Assembly (NCBI RefSeq): GCF_042453785.1
Contig: NC_091675.1
Coordinates: 20,446,501 to 20,510,500 of the forward strand
DNA length: 64,000 nucleotides
Direction of reading: 5' to 3'
Source: Malus domestica
Taxonomy: Eukaryota > Streptophyta > Magnoliopsida > Rosales > Rosaceae
Shown: piece by piece, positions 42,959-59,015 of the stretch
Numbering within the stretch: position 1 is the stretch's first letter
How the letters are laid out: the number at the start of each line of letters is the position of its first letter
The notes under the pieces: generated by a model
What the model was told of the DNA's origin: nothing
Seen by the model: only the letters and a program-made list of their open reading frames with translations
Databases searched by the model: none
Program-made: the position numbers and the translations under genes

Positions 42959-45900
42959 ATGACGCGACTTCCGATGAAGACGTCGTTTTCGTTCTCATTC
43001 TCCTTCTTCTTCACGATGATGCTCTGGGCGCCGCTCTCTTATGGCTTTGTGAATCCCCGAACACTTCTTCAGCTGGAGAGCTCGTCGGGAAGCGGCGGCG
43101 GCAAGCACTTGACGAAGGAGGAGCTTTGGTTCGATCAGACACTCGACCACTTCTCGCCGTACGACCGCCGCAAATTCCCGCAGCGATACTACGAATTTCT
43201 CGACTACTTTAGACCTTCCGACGGACCCATTTTCCTCAAAATTTGCGGAGAATCCGCGTGTGGCGGCATCTCCAACGATTATCTGAGTGTAAGTCCTTGT
43301 TTTTCTTGAAATTTTTGTTGTAAAAGTTGTAAATTTGGAAGAAAAATCGAAAATTTTGGAGATTCTATTGAATTGTCTATGTGCAGGTGTTGGCTAAGAA
43401 GTTTGGGGCAGCTATCGTTTCTCCCGAGCATCGATACTATGGAAAGAGCTCTCCTTTCAAATCTTATACGACACAGAATTTGAAATACTTGTCATCCAAG
43501 CAAGCGCTTTTCGATTTGGCGGCTTTTCGTGAGTTTTATCAGGCAAGAAATTGTTGAATTTGCTGCCTTGAATTAAAAAGTTTACCCAATTGAGCTTGGA
43601 ATTTACTGGCTTTGTTGTTGTGATTGTTTAGAATTGGTTAAATGTGAAGCTGAATAGAACCAAGGGTGACAATCCATGGTTCGTGTTTGGTGTTTCTTAC
43701 TCGGGAGCTCTTAGTGCGTGGTTTCGTGTTAAGTTTCCGCATTTGACATGTGGAAGTCTTGCAAGTTCTGCAGTTGTGGAAGCGATTTATGATTTCACTG
43801 AATTTGACCGGCAGGTGTGTGATCACTCTGTTAATTTGGCCTTTTTCGCTTTTCCCTTCCGACGAGAATGAAATTGTAGTTTCTGTCTCTACTTTCAATC
43901 TTTTTTCGCTTTACTACAATCCCCTCCAAAATGCAGATTGGTGAGTCTGCAGGTCCACAATGTAAAGCTGCACTTCAAGAAACTACTCGAATCATTGAAC
44001 AAAGTCTTACAACTAATGGAAAAGCAATAAGGGCGTTGTTTGGTGCAAGCCAGGTTGGAATTTCACACCTTGCACCCACCATTTGTAAATCATGAGTAGT
44101 TCCCACCGGTGGGATTTTTTTTTTTTACCTGATGCGATGGCAAGTGCCTTCGCCCATGAGCGGTAGGTCTCGGGTTCGAGACTTGGGAGCAGCCTCTCCA
44201 TAAATGGGGGTAAGGCTAGCCGACATTCACCTCTCCCAAACCCTGCGTAAAGCTGGAGCCTTGTGCACTGGGTACGACCGACTTGATGCATATTGACCCA
44301 AGTCTGTGTGCAGCTTGATATTGATGGTGACTTCATGTATCTTCTGGCTGATGCTGCTGTTATAGCGGTAAAAGTTTACTTCTTTCTTAGTTTTGTCACT
44401 CCGTTTTCAGTTTATCAAATTATTGATGTTTATTTGTTTGACACTTTGCAGTTTCAGTATGGAAATCCCGATAAATTATGTTCACCTCTTGTTCAAGCAA
44501 AGATGAATGGAGAGGATTTGGTGGTATGTTTCTCTTCTTTTCATTCCATTTGCTTCGTTAATTGAAGCAATCTTGGTCCACAGTTCTGTTCTATAATTAT
44601 CCTCAGTACTAGATTTTTTTTTTTTGGTCAACATGTTTACAGTAATTGTAGTCTACCTTCCAGGTCTAAATGAATCACCCGTTATGCACATATATCTCTG
44701 TGTTTTAACTTGTAAGAAGTGCCACTAATTCTGGTCCATGGGCTTTTAAGCTTCATGAAGTTGCCTTTGTTAATTTTCTGTAGTTGTCTAATGTTTCTAA
44801 TCGAAGATAGTAATCTTCTTGCAGGAAGCGTATGCCAAATACGTTAAAGATTTTTACCTTGGTACTCTTGGCGTTGACGTTGATACATATAACCAGAAAC
44901 ACTTGAAGAACACTGCTGTTAGTGAGGGCAGTTCTGATCGGTTGTGGTGGTTCCAAGTTTGTACTGAAGTTGCATATTTTCAGGTGGCGCCTGCAAATGA
45001 TAGCATCAGGTCTTCAAAAGTCGACACAAGGTATTTTTCTGGAAATGTCTGTTTTATGATACTATTTTGTTTATTGTTTCTACTTACCCTTTTCCTACAG
45101 ACCTTTAGTTCAACTTTAGCTCTTGTATGCATCTCTGATTCGTAGTTTTTCATTGTCGCAGATACCATGAAGACCTTTGCAAAAATGTTTTTGGAGACGG
45201 CATCTATCCTGATGTTTTTGCAACAAACTTATACTATGGAGGCACAAAAATTGCAGGTAAAAACATTGATCGCTCTTTCCCTAATTATATGTTTTATCTT
45301 CCCCGGTTATTATATATTAATTTAAGTAGCATAATTTCTATTTACCATTTCATATTGGCTACTAACCTTACCCCACCTATCCCCGGAGACTGGTACTTAC
45401 TAAGAGCATCTGTTTTACTAGTGCAGATATGGCATCGTTTGTTCATTTTTCATGTTTTTTCTACATTAAACCACATCAGTGTATCAAACGTTGGTTTACA
45501 TGACCTTACGAAAAATGAATCTGCAGGTTCAAAAATAGTTTTTACAAATGGCTCACAGGATCCCTGGCGTCGTGCATCCAAACAAACTTCATCTCCAGAT
45601 AGTGAGTATCGCATTGCTTCGATGAGAAGTTTGATAAATGATATCCTATGCATTGATGTGAAAAATATTCAAACTATGTTGTTAGATCTTTCTAAATTCT
45701 CGTTTTTGTATAACTATCAGTGCCTTCGTACGTCATCTCTTGCCGTAACTGTGGCCATGGAACTGATTTGAGAGGATGCCCTCAGTCTCCTTTAACCCTT
45801 GAAGGTATGTATCTGCAACCTTAGTGACGCATATTAGCTTCTGAGGAAAAGCTTCCTAATTTCAGTGGCCATCAGAAGTTTTCCATGTTTGTAAAGGGCT

Positions 45901-46144
45901 TTAAGTGTGTCCCTCAAATTAGTTGGATAGTTAGAATCCGAACAAGATTTTCATGGATGGCTGTGCTTGTTGATAAGTTTTTTGTGCTTGCTATCGTATT
46001 TAATTAGAATTTATGACTTGTGTTTCAGGCAATTCCCAGAACTGCAGCAACCCTGATGCAGTCAACAAAGTAAGGCAACAAATTGTTGAACACATTGACT
46101 TGTGGCTGTCGGAATGCCAAGAAACTGGTAGGAATTACATGTAA
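42959..46144 (+). CDS. Peptidase S28 family serine carboxypeptidase (Pro-Xaa carboxypeptidase-like), tandem copy 2
   Basis: Exons: 42959-43288, 43387-43542, 43632-43814, 43937-44053, 44314-44367, 44452-44523, 44825-45030, 45162-45256, 45527-45601, 45721-45804, 46029-46144. They total 1,488 nt (495 aa), with all junction phases consistent. Family members cleave Pro-Xaa bonds at the C-terminus in lysosome/vacuole or apoplast. There is a signal-peptide-like N-terminus (FSFSFSFFFTMMLW). Catalytic residues are Ser184 (GVSYSG), Asp416 (NGSQDPW) and His442 (CGHG). Intron 2 uses a GC donor (CAG|GCAAGA) as in copy 1. Intron 4 holds a SINE absent from copy 1. All introns are short (largest 301 bp). This is the less disturbed of the two paralogues. 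Confidence 0.93.
44137..44283 (+). mobile_element. tRNA-derived SINE in intron 4 of S28 copy 2
   Basis: It has a box A-like TGGCAAGTGCC and a box B-like GGTTCGAGACT about 40 bp apart, then a non-tRNA body ending GGTACGACCGACT. A TGATGC duplication flanks it (44131-44136 and 44284-44289). The equivalent intron in copy 1 lacks it. The body resembles the Au-type plant SINEs. Confidence 0.75.
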
Positions 46145-46595
46145 TATATTTATCTGACGTAGGAACTATGTGTATAACTAATCTTAATCTCACTTTGTAC
46201 CTTCTCAACAGATGTTTGATTATTAATCTATGACGGACATCCCCGTATGTACACAGATCATATTCTAGGTATACAGTTGTTCTCTTCGTCCTCGTGTACA
46301 TAACAAGACAATCCATTGAAACATTCCAAGCGCGTACGCTTTTTTTTCATATCGATGCTTTTGTTCATAATCCACATTTGGGTTCATTCAAAACTGCTTT
46401 GGTAATCCGTTGTATTGATCTTATGATGCTTATTTCATGTTGAATGGAGTTTCTTTTCCGAAAAAAAAAAAATAGAAAAGGAAAATATGCGACATTTTAT
46501 TTTTACATATTCGATGATTCGTAGTTTTACATTTTTGCCCATTTTGGCCTCTTTTTCCTTCTCCTCTTGGTCCAACGAATCTAACAGTGTCGCTT
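46145..46595. other. Intergenic, 3' of S28 copy 2
   Basis: Presumed 3' UTR and downstream sequence. An A-run (46461-46472) and AT-rich stretches occur, but no gene or clear repeat. Confidence 0.5.
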
Positions 46596-47403
46596 TCATT
46601 GTTTTGGTCCATCCTCCTCCGTTCTATCGATCTCGACCGTCATACGTTTGAGGAAATTGACGAGGCCATGAAGAGCAACGTCAACGTATGAGCTCCTTAG
46701 CAACCCTGGTGAGGGCTGACCTCTGTTCTCTATCAACCCTTCAATTTCTCCAGAGGTAGTTGTCGTTACTGTCACGAACACCAAGGTTGTTAGCGGCTAA
46801 GATGTTGAACCCAGTCGGAGTGCAATGCGACATGTGAATGTGCACGTTCATTCGACCGGACGCAACAATGCCGGGTCAAGATGGTCCTTGGTGGTTCGTG
46901 GTGGAGTTCGGTAGCCCTGAGTGTCAACTGCAATTGACTCATAAAAGATGCAAAAGAGTACTGAACTTTGTCGTTAGTCTGTTGATACGTCATTTGCTCC
47001 TCGAATTGCCGCTTCTGCATTTCCAGACTGCAATCGATATCCTCCATCACCAAAGTCGCCGTAAATACTAGTGAGCTCCAAGTCACACACATCGAACTTG
47101 ACATCATTTGTCATGGCCGCGATCAAGCTCGATTTTCCAGTGCCTGGAGGACCATCCAATAAGGGATGATCTTGGTCCGGTGGTAGAGCTCAGCGGCATC
47201 ATAGACTTGGTTTCGGGACTTGCCAGAGTGCTCGTCGATGACAAGAGTGAGGTGGGAGGAGAGTAAGAGTGGACCAGGTGAGGGACGAGCTCGTTGGCCA
47301 TGGAGTGGATGAGCATCACGGAGGCTGCGAAGGAGGCGTCAGCAAAGAAGAGGTTGGATGCTGCGGTGGTGGGTGCCTCTTTGAGAGTAAACACTGTGGT
47401 CAA
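46596..47403 (-). pseudogene. BCS1-type AAA-ATPase pseudogene
   Basis: On the minus strand, the N-terminal part begins at 47403 (FTLKEAPTTAASNLFFADAS, then a membrane-like ASVMLIHSMANELVP). After a frameshift the Walker A GPPGTGKSSLIAAM is readable at about 47115-47155, followed by FDVCDLELTSIY. A short C-terminal piece (VDVALHGLVNFLKR) lies near 46630-46680. Normal BCS1-like AAA proteins are about 450-520 aa; here only about 250 codons remain in at least three frames, with most of the linker and the Walker B/second-region sequence lost. Intronless, as usual for this plant family. Non-functional. Confidence 0.82.
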
Positions 47404-47981
47404 CTCTATGACTTTTTAGTCTCTGTGTTGATTCTAAAAACTACTAAACATACATGTCGCACAAGCAAAATAGCTAATGAGTTAAATACGTCATTCGGTT
47501 GAATGCGAAGCATGCCAACTCGTTGATCGAACTCGGTTGATGAGTAAATCAATGTGGTGCTGGTGTCGAATGCGCTGATGACTTCTTTTATCTGAGCGAT
47601 CATAACCTAGAAAAGTTTGGATGCGTCACTAGGCTGAAGGGAGAGGTTTTAGGTCTCTTAAAAATTCCAATTCTCTGCCTTGACCAGTTGACCCTTGATA
47701 TAATACTTTGTGCTCCATTTATATCGAAACGGAAATAATTGACTGATTAATAATAATTAACAAAAACAAAGAAACAAAAGGTCAATTGCTTAAACCGATC
47801 GGCTCCTTCATCTACTTTTACACCCTTTCTCCGAGTGACATAAAATACCTCTCTTGTCCTACAATTTGCCAGATTTATCAGCACCGTCTCGATAAAGGAA
47901 ACGTTTGTGCATGAGCTAAATCTCCGAGAAAATCGGTGGTTTCCACTCCAATAAAATTGAGGTGTGTTGCAAGAAGAGAAA
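47404..47981. other. Intergenic between the AAA pseudogene and CPP1
   Basis: No gene is recognised. It should include the 3' UTR of CPP1 (minus strand, below 47982). The 47406-47603 minus frame is probably unrelated. Confidence 0.5.
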
Positions 47982-49571
47982 TTACTTCAGATATGTCGAC
48001 GAGACCCAGAGTAGCACATAGCTTATCAATGACGTTGTCACCTCGAAACTCCTTGGGCCTTTCAGTAGTGGTGGAACCACAGACACCATCAAGAAGGTTC
48101 CCAAGAGCCATGACAAAGCAAATGATCCAGCACTGCACCAAAGCAAACACTTCAATCAAACCTTTTGCTCTATTGCCACATTTTCAGGTTTGGACGCAGG
48201 GACTCGAAACACGGACTTAAAATTTGGAGGGAAAACTTTGGTAGGGTTATTCAAGAGCGCTGATGGCCATAAAGTGTAATAAAGAATAGTTTCAGTTGCC
48301 CTATATGGGGAAAATCAATACAGAGCTATACAAAATACGGTGATTAAACAGAAATTATCTACGTACCTGTAGAGAAAAGCTCGCAACTTGCTCTTAAGCC
48401 TGTCATATACAAAGTAAATGGTAGCCAACAAGGAAAGGGCTACTTGAAGGGTCGGACCTTCTTCGGTTGGAAATAGAACAGTGAGAGCTGCAAGCACTAC
48501 AAATGCAATTGACGTTTTTATAATGAATTTTGTGGACGGAGTTCGGAACCTATTTCTCACAGCCTGCACAACACGGGACTGATTGACTTCCCTGTACTTT
48601 TTCTTCAAGTCAATTTTTGGGTTCTTCCTGTCGTAGAACTGCTGCATGATTATTTTGTCATGGGCTGATTCAATTGCATCCACACTTGGTTTGTGACCTG
48701 CATACTGTCGGATAAGGAAGTTCCTTGCACCCTGAATCTCATCTTCTGAAGCCTCCCTGCTTATTCCAAGTCGTTTGTATGGGTCCCTCACATTAATCCT
48801 AGGAAAGATAGCTTTACTTGCAAAGGCAGTGAAGAAGAAAACAGTTCAGACAAATAAAGATGCTGATTCTTTACAATATCTAAAAGTGAATCAGGTCAAT
48901 GGTAATTTATCAAATTAAGAGGGTTGAACAAAATACGTCTAACCTAACCAAGCTACTGGTGTTAAGACTCCTACAAATACACCTAACTGTTTTGGTTCAA
49001 CTTGGTTACGAAGTTTAGACACGTCAAAGGCTGTAATCAAATGCACCAGCTGAACGGTTGTTGAGAATCCTTCGTGTTAAGTTCTACATTCCAATTTTCT
49101 TAGTTTTATGCAATAAGGACCAGTCTGTTCAAGCTTGAAGGAAGTTATACACAAGCACTCATACATATTCAACAACATCCAAAAGTAAATGACAATACAA
49201 CGGCCCCCAGAAAAATAAGATGAAAATTACCAGTTGGTTCATTGGACATATCGCCGTAGGATGCATCCATGGCAAACTTGATCAGATGTGTTTTCCGCGC
49301 GCACAACCTTTGTGCAAAACCAGTCCAATAACTTCTGCTTGATTTTAGAAATAAAACAAATAAACAAACCAAGCTGGCAACCACACTACTTTATCTAATA
49401 ACTCATACCGCCATAGCTGTACCTTTCCGCACAAAGTAGCTCGTTCTTTCCTGCAGGCTTCCAACTGTGAGGAAAATTCGAAACCTGCCCACATAGTGAA
49501 CCAGAACTGCGTGCTGGAATTTGGAAGCAGCATCTGGAGGGAGTACCAGTCAGTCCTGAAACGGAAGTCAT
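47982..49571 (-). CDS. CPP1: Chaperone-like protein of POR1 (CPP1/CDF1), chloroplast DnaJ-like membrane protein
   Basis: Coding exons on the minus strand: 49571-49423, 49334-49231, 48811-48367, 48132-47982. They total 849 nt (282 aa). The Arabidopsis homologue stabilises protochlorophyllide oxidoreductase in the chloroplast and supports chlorophyll synthesis. The Ser/Arg/Cys-rich N-terminus (MTSVSGLTGTPSRCC) fits a transit peptide. A J-like domain starts about residue 93 (RDPYKRLGISREASEDEIQ) with no HPD, as in the family. Four hydrophobic segments follow (for example IAFVVLAALTVLFP and SWLLGTFLMVSVVPP), ending LLWVSSTYLK. All splice sites are GT-AG. The exon 2 acceptor could be 4 nt further upstream (AAG instead of CAG), which would shift the frame unless paired differently. 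The 5' UTR probably has introns between 49620 and 49950. Confidence 0.88.
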
Positions 49572-50219
49572 ATTCGGAGTACTCTCTGTCGAAACAAAGA
49601 AACAGAATCAAATATACCGCATCAAGAAAAATGGTTCATTTCTGGATAACCACTGAATCATTATAACTGACAATTTATGGAGATATTCCAGAGCACAAAC
49701 CGAGCAAGGCAATGCCTGCCCAAATCCCAATTTTCTTGACTTGTGATGGTTTTACCTGGAACTGAAATTTGCAGTAAATTCGAGAGAAGTTGACTTGTGG
49801 GTTTTTAACAACTGCAAAGTTAATCCATTTCTTTTGTTTTTATGAAGAAATTGGACTCACAGACTACGATAGTTCTGAGCCGGCAAAGAAACTTGAAGCA
49901 GAAAAAAGGGTGAAAAAATTTGAGAAAAAATTTAGCATACCTGATGGCGGATGGTGAAAGATGAAGGGGCTGGAGATGGCGGTGTTGATTGGATTTTGGC
50001 GGTGGACTGTGGCGGCAGCAACAGCGTCGTCGCCGTCTGCGGCGGATAGGAGAGAGACGCGGAGAGAGGAAAAGAGAAGGCTAAACAGGCTAAAACCCTC
50101 CTAATCCTTCCTCGCTGCCGAAAACCAAGGAAGGTGCTAGACTGCTAGTCGCTGCTGCTTTCTGTCGTTTGGCTTGTTGTACGCGTACAAAAACAATTAT
50201 TAAACGAGAGAAAATCAAA
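49572..50219. other. 5' UTR/promoter region of CPP1 (minus) and upstream of tRNA-Glu
   Basis: Possible 5' UTR splice sites are seen on the minus strand (CCAG|GTAAAA near 49757 and CATCAG|GTATG near 49942). A GC-rich block at 49960-50110 (minus) looks like a transcribed leader. Before the tRNA there are CAA motifs (50197-50204) typical of plant tRNA genes. Confidence 0.45.
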
Positions 50220-50292
50220 TCCGTTGTAGTCTAGTTGGTCAGGATATTCGGCTCTCACCCGAAAGACCCGGGTTCAAGTCCCGGCAACGGAA
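50220..50292 (+). tRNA. tRNA-Glu (anticodon CTC)
   Basis: It is 73 nt. The acceptor stem TCCGTTG pairs with CAACGGA, with discriminator A. The anticodon stem is TTCGG/CCGAA around CTCTCAC, and the T-arm CCGGG TTCAAGT CCCGG. No intron. No CCA is encoded. The stem pairs fully. Confidence 0.97.
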
Positions 50293-50298
50293 TGTAGC

Positions 50299-50303
50299 TT
50301 TTT
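50299..50303 (+). terminator. RNA polymerase III terminator of tRNA-Glu
   Basis: A T5 run lies 6 nt after the mature 3' end, followed by more T-runs near 50310. Confidence 0.8.
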
Positions 50304-51267
50304 AACCCTCTTTTTCTTTTTGTTTTCTTTTTTTTAAGGGAGTTTATAAATGTAAAAGTAACAACTTCAGTCTCTTCCCCTCCTTTCCGACTTGCTCCTA
50401 TGGAGCCCAGGTCCAAAAGATAAAGAAATCAGTTGTTCGTTGATGACATAGAATTCCTCAAAAAATTTAGATTTAGTCCCCTTTTCGACATTTAAGATAA
50501 ACGAGGAAGAAACTCAAAATGGAAGAAGAGTTTTTATTCCTTTAAACCCCACACAATATGAAAGTCTCGAACATGGTTTTGAATGAGGAAGACACTCAAA
50601 ACTAGTTCAAAAATAGCAGCTTCGGCTTCAGCATCGGCCGCTCAAACTTTCGTATATTCTGTGTCATCGGAAAGTCTGGTTGATTCAAACAATGGCAATT
50701 TTAATAGAATGGTTTTCCGGGAGCATTAAGCGTCCCGCAAATAGCTGTAAACCATCAAAAGAGTTCATTTACAAAGGCGTCGGGGCACCTGTAAATGAAA
50801 TATTTGATATTATATTTTCATCAAGTACAAACTGATGCTGTCATTCCCAAATTATTAGCAAGCGGATTCTGTTACGAGAAATCTGTAGCTGTCGATGCAT
50901 CTCGGACGTGCAGAACAAACTTCCATTTAAACAGTAACAGACAGAAGATACAGAATACTTACATGTTTTTACAGTACCAGATTATTCTGTACAAACTTTA
51001 ACATATACAACTGTACAATTGTTGATCCCGGCCAAGCTGACATCTACAAACAGTATTTGCCGCTTTCACCAGCTGTTGAAGTGCCATCATCCAACTGCGG
51101 AAAGAGAACCAAAGCAGTGAACCAAGAAATACATTTCAACCGGCAGATGAAAGCAATTGACAAGCATTGTTGATGATCATCTCAAAGATGGGATATAACA
51201 ATGCTTTTGTTTGCCCATGTGTACAAAAACATGATATTGCTAAAAGAGTACCTTATTTGCAATATAA
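50304..51267. other. Intergenic, 3' side of the PHAF1 homologue
   Basis: No gene is seen. The part nearest 51267 is expected to be 3' UTR of the minus-strand gene; a splice-like 'ccatcatccaactgcgg' stretch near 51085 may be part of a 3' UTR exon. Otherwise AT-rich. Confidence 0.5.
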
Positions 51268-54924
<3,657 letters not shown>

Positions 54925-55880
54925 AACTACTGGTTCGAGAAGATGACGGGATTAGGCGACGATGATGGACTCCGTTACTTTCGCGAAAGGAACCGCACAG
55001 GTGTTGAATGCTTAAATACGCAAAAAACGCTTCGATGTGAATGCTTTGCCTCGCTGCGTACGAAACGTCCCCGCTCAGCATTATTGGGCCCACTATCTCT
55101 GTGTGTTCGGTTCGTTTATTTCTTTTTTCTTTTTTCCTCGTTAATATTTTGTGGTTTTTTTCACCACCTATTTTGTGTTTTTGTTAGAATAATATAGTTT
55201 TTCTTTTACATTTGTCAAAATTCGTGGGAACTAACCAGTGTTAAAATATTTACAAAATTATCGTATTGTTGTCAAAATATTTGAAAGTTAAGTATTAATA
55301 TGAAAAGGTGGGATGAAATGCAAACTTCAACCTAAATTAGCGAGATATAGAAAATTCAATAAATATCGATATTTACCGATTCCCCACATAAAATTTTTCA
55401 AAACTCATTGCAGATAGCAAACGTTTGAATTTTTTATGAGAAATTTTTCTCTAATTTCAACTAAATTTGAATGAGTTGATATACCTACTACATTGCAAAT
55501 TTCCTTGAAGGCAACCAATATCGATATATCTATTTATATTTTCATAAATTTGCATATTGATATGTAAACACTAGAGTTATCTATATATACTACTTATTAA
55601 TGAAATAATCTTTCAATCTCTTTATCAACCAAAAACTAAGAAGTAAATATTTATTATACCATTTCATGTATAACTAAATGTAAAATATCAAAAATAAAAC
55701 ATAAAAATTAAAGTAATTTCCCACAACAAAAATTTTACATTTTTTTCTTCCGTCACTATTATGTTATCAAAGCATGTCTTTAATTGACCAAAAAAATATC
55801 AAAGCATGTCTTTAATTTATTTAAATAAAAATAAAAACCCTTCTCTCCACTCCGACCTTTTCCTCCCTCTCCCTCCTTCA
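54925..55880. other. Intergenic upstream of the PHAF1 homologue
   Basis: The first ~150 bp are GC-richer and should be the 5' UTR/promoter of the minus-strand gene. The rest is AT-rich. A 29-bp unit around 'atcaaagcatgtctttaatt' is duplicated in tandem at 55768 and 55798. No gene. Confidence 0.5.
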
Positions 55881-56023
55881 GGGTGTGATATCCACACCTC
55901 ATTTTACTTCTCACACACCCTTCTAATTTTCAGCCGTCGGATCGGATGAATTGAAGAAGATCAACGGACAAAAATTAACAAGGGTGTGTGAGAAGTAATT
56001 TGGGGTGTGTGAATAGCACACCC
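55881..56023. mobile_element. 143-bp foldback MITE
   Basis: The two ends are inverted over about 40 bp (GGGTGTGATATCCACACCTC against GGGTGTGCTATTCACACACC read from the other end, then ACTTCTCACACACCCTT in both). The flanking TSD is CCTCCTTCA (55872-55880 and 56024-56032), 8-9 bp, so hAT- or Mutator-like. Confidence 0.8.
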
Positions 56024-56032
56024 CCTCCTTCA

Positions 56033-56493
56033 CATTTCTCCCCAATTCTCTATCTTCCATACATTTTGTTTTTCTTTTGAAATCTTTTATATTCACACAC
56101 ACAGTGTGTGGGCTTCATCTAAGTTAATATTATGATTGGAAGATAGCTATTGATTTTTTATTTGGTGACAATTGAAATTTGGAGATGTAGATCAAACTTA
56201 GGATCTCAAGTGCAAATTAAATGATCTTAACTACTTGAGATACAAGCTGTCGATTTTGTTTAAAAGTTTTTATCTCTTTATTATGGAGATAACAAAAATT
56301 TTAACTTGGAACATTTCTAACATTAGAAGAGAAAGAAGAGTTAGAAAATCGACATTTTAAGTTAAAATGTGATTTGATTCTAAAATAAAAATGTGAGTGC
56401 GACGCAAGACCAGACAAACGACTTTGCCTAGCAAGATCCCATTTCATCATGTTCAACCTAGGGTAAAATATCACATGGCTTTAAGTGGTTAAT
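56033..56493. other. Intergenic AT-rich sequence
   Basis: No gene or clear repeat boundary is seen. A 'cttaactacttgagatacaagctgtcg' type segment near 56225 resembles generic plant repeat sequence, but I could not delimit it. Confidence 0.4.
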
Positions 56494-56620
56494 TTAGGCC
56501 ATCTCCAATCGAATGAGGACCAAAGGGCCATGTTTAGCTCTATAGTCCTGCAAGAAATTATATTTTAATGAACAATGTCATACCATATTTTATACCATCT
56601 CCAACCGAGGGGGCCAAATG

Positions 56621-59015
56621 TGACACACCCCTACCGGAGTCGAGGCGTGCTGGCAGTCACGTGAAAGTGACGTAGCCAATAATGCAAAAGAAGTAATTAA
56701 AAAAATATGAACAAATTAAAACCAAAACTAAAACTTATTTAAACTAAAAATAAATGAGTACGCCTAAGTGATCAAACCCAAGTTACAAACGTTCAGAGCA
56801 TAGGTAATTTAAAGGTGCAATCAAACTGACTAAGTACTAAATACACAACCAGAGAGAAGATCCCTACATTATTTAGTGGAATGTTGAAAACGCGGGGTAA
56901 TCCTCGTGTGCCACAAAGAAGAACAACTATCTAGTAGCTGGAGGGGCGAAAACAGAAAGGTGAGTGGGCAAAAACAAAGTTTTAGAAAACACATTTATCT
57001 TTTCTGAAAGTACTAACCCTTCACTGTAAAACCCGTATAGTTTCCAGAAAAATAGTACCACGTAAGTATGAAAATCAATAGACAAAGGCAGTGAAAACAT
57101 GAGCATGCCGCATCACAACATCTCAGCAATAATAAATGTGAATCAAATGTGAAATCAGTCTAAACTAACATGCCAGTTTTAAGTCACCTAATGTGACATG
57201 TACTACTGGACCTATTGCTCATCAATCTATGCTAGCACACGAGTCAAAGTCACCTAGTGTGACCTGTACAACAGGGTTGTGTGTAAATATGTACACTCTA
57301 GTGCTACAATCACGTGAAGGCTAGCGATAAATCATGGGTCACCTACAAGTCGGAGTCACCAAATGTGACCTGTACGATAAGGCTGGCACCAAACTTGGAT
57401 CCAAGGCAAGCGTGCGGTGAGGGAGGTGAATATCGCGTAAAGGATTGGCCTTGGCCCGAGGCAGGAACACTAACATCGGGGTGCAGCAATGATGAGCTCT
57501 AAATGAATATATGCATGCCAATATAATGCACAACTCCAATTATACAATAACTCACCTGAATTTACATGCGCCTCTCGTAGGATTATATGGCATATTCACA
57601 ATCTCATAACAATGCATATTTACATATAACTCAATTAAATCATGGCATGCTATGCATAAATCAATTTAAAAACATTTATAGAAACAATAAAGTTTATATT
57701 TATATATATATATACACACACACACACACGAAAACAAATGCCCACTCACTAATATGTCGAAGGATCGTAGCCCCCTAGCCTCGCTTGCCCGCGTTTGTCC
57801 TCGGGGTATGTCTCCCCTATATGCAAAACAACTACTTTTAATTAATTAAAATAGCACATAAACCAAAATCTAGGATAAACTTCTCATAGTTTGCTCAAAT
57901 AGAAGGTTTGGATATACGAAAATGATCTACTCGAAGTCACAAATCCGTACATGAAAACCACTCGCTGGCCGGAGGCCGGACACTCCCTCACGCGCCATCC
58001 AACCCACAGCTATACTCGCGGCCACGCGCAAGCACGTGCACAACATGTGCCGACGGAACCCTAACGGACGTTAGGAATATTCTGTCAGAATAGACGAAAT
58101 ATTCTGTTAAATAATAACGGCGTTACCTGACAAAGAGAACAACACTGCACTTCTTGGGGATCCAAAAATGACCGAAAAATGGCCAGAAAATCCCTCGAAA
58201 GATTTGGCCAAAATCCCACTCATTGATATGTCGAAAGATTCGACCAAAATTCCAACTCCTCAAACTTGCTTGATCCGACGTCAACTTCTTCCCAAACTTA
58301 GTCTAGGGTCCCTATGGAGTTGAATAGAAGCTTCCCTACGTCATAAAACCTTGTAATCTCACCGGGATTTCATCGGAGCAAAGTGTACCAAGTTGAAGCT
58401 TATGCATTAGCGAGTCAAAACTCGTTCGTTCGACAGTTAGATGGTACAATTGGGTTCGTGGGGTCAAGATGAACACGATGATGGTCTTTGCAAGTTCGAT
58501 CTGTGATGATTTGGTGTGTGTTCAAAGGTGAGGGTGTCTCGGGTATGAGAAGAAGGAAGAAGAAGGTCCAAGAAGGAGAGAGAAAGTACCTGATTGGACA
58601 GATAAGAGAGAGATATAATCTAATTAGGCTAGGGAAAATAGGAGCTAAAATAATTGGTGGATAAGGATAGGTACGGGTTAAACCTTCAAAAGAAAAGAAA
58701 CGACAAAATTTCATAAAAACGTAATCTAACGTACACTATCCAGAACAGTGTTTTCGACACTAATTAATTAATGCACCAGTGAATTAATTCTACATGTTTG
58801 TGCACTTTAATTATTTGTAACTTTTTCGTTACGACACCAATTCGAGTCTAACTCGTGCTGACGCACACGTGACGTCGAGGCCAATTTAATTACGACAACG
58901 AGAAAATAATTTAAAACTGAGTAAATACATCCACGTTACTTGACCAATAAGGCACAATCGTCACTTTACACACTCATAGAGAAAATTATATAGAAAATAG
59001 GGACGGGTTGTCACA
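56621..59015. mobile_element. 2.4-kb solo LTR inserted in the Harbinger-like MITE
   Basis: It begins TGACACACCCCTACCGG and ends GGGACGGGTTGTCACA (TG...CA) with a 5-bp TSD AAATG (56616-56620 and 59016-59020). It has no primer-binding site or coding region. Internal 'agtcacc(t/a)a(g/a)tgtgacctgtac' motifs recur about every 60-110 bp (57182, 57248, 57352). A TA/CA microsatellite lies at 57695-57729. Superfamily probably Ty3/gypsy. Confidence 0.8.
57182..57385. repeat. Three copies of an 'agtcacc..tgtgacctgtac' unit
   Basis: Diverged copies start at about 57182, 57248 and 57352 within the solo LTR. Each contains a short GTCACctagTGTGAC inverted motif. Confidence 0.65.
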
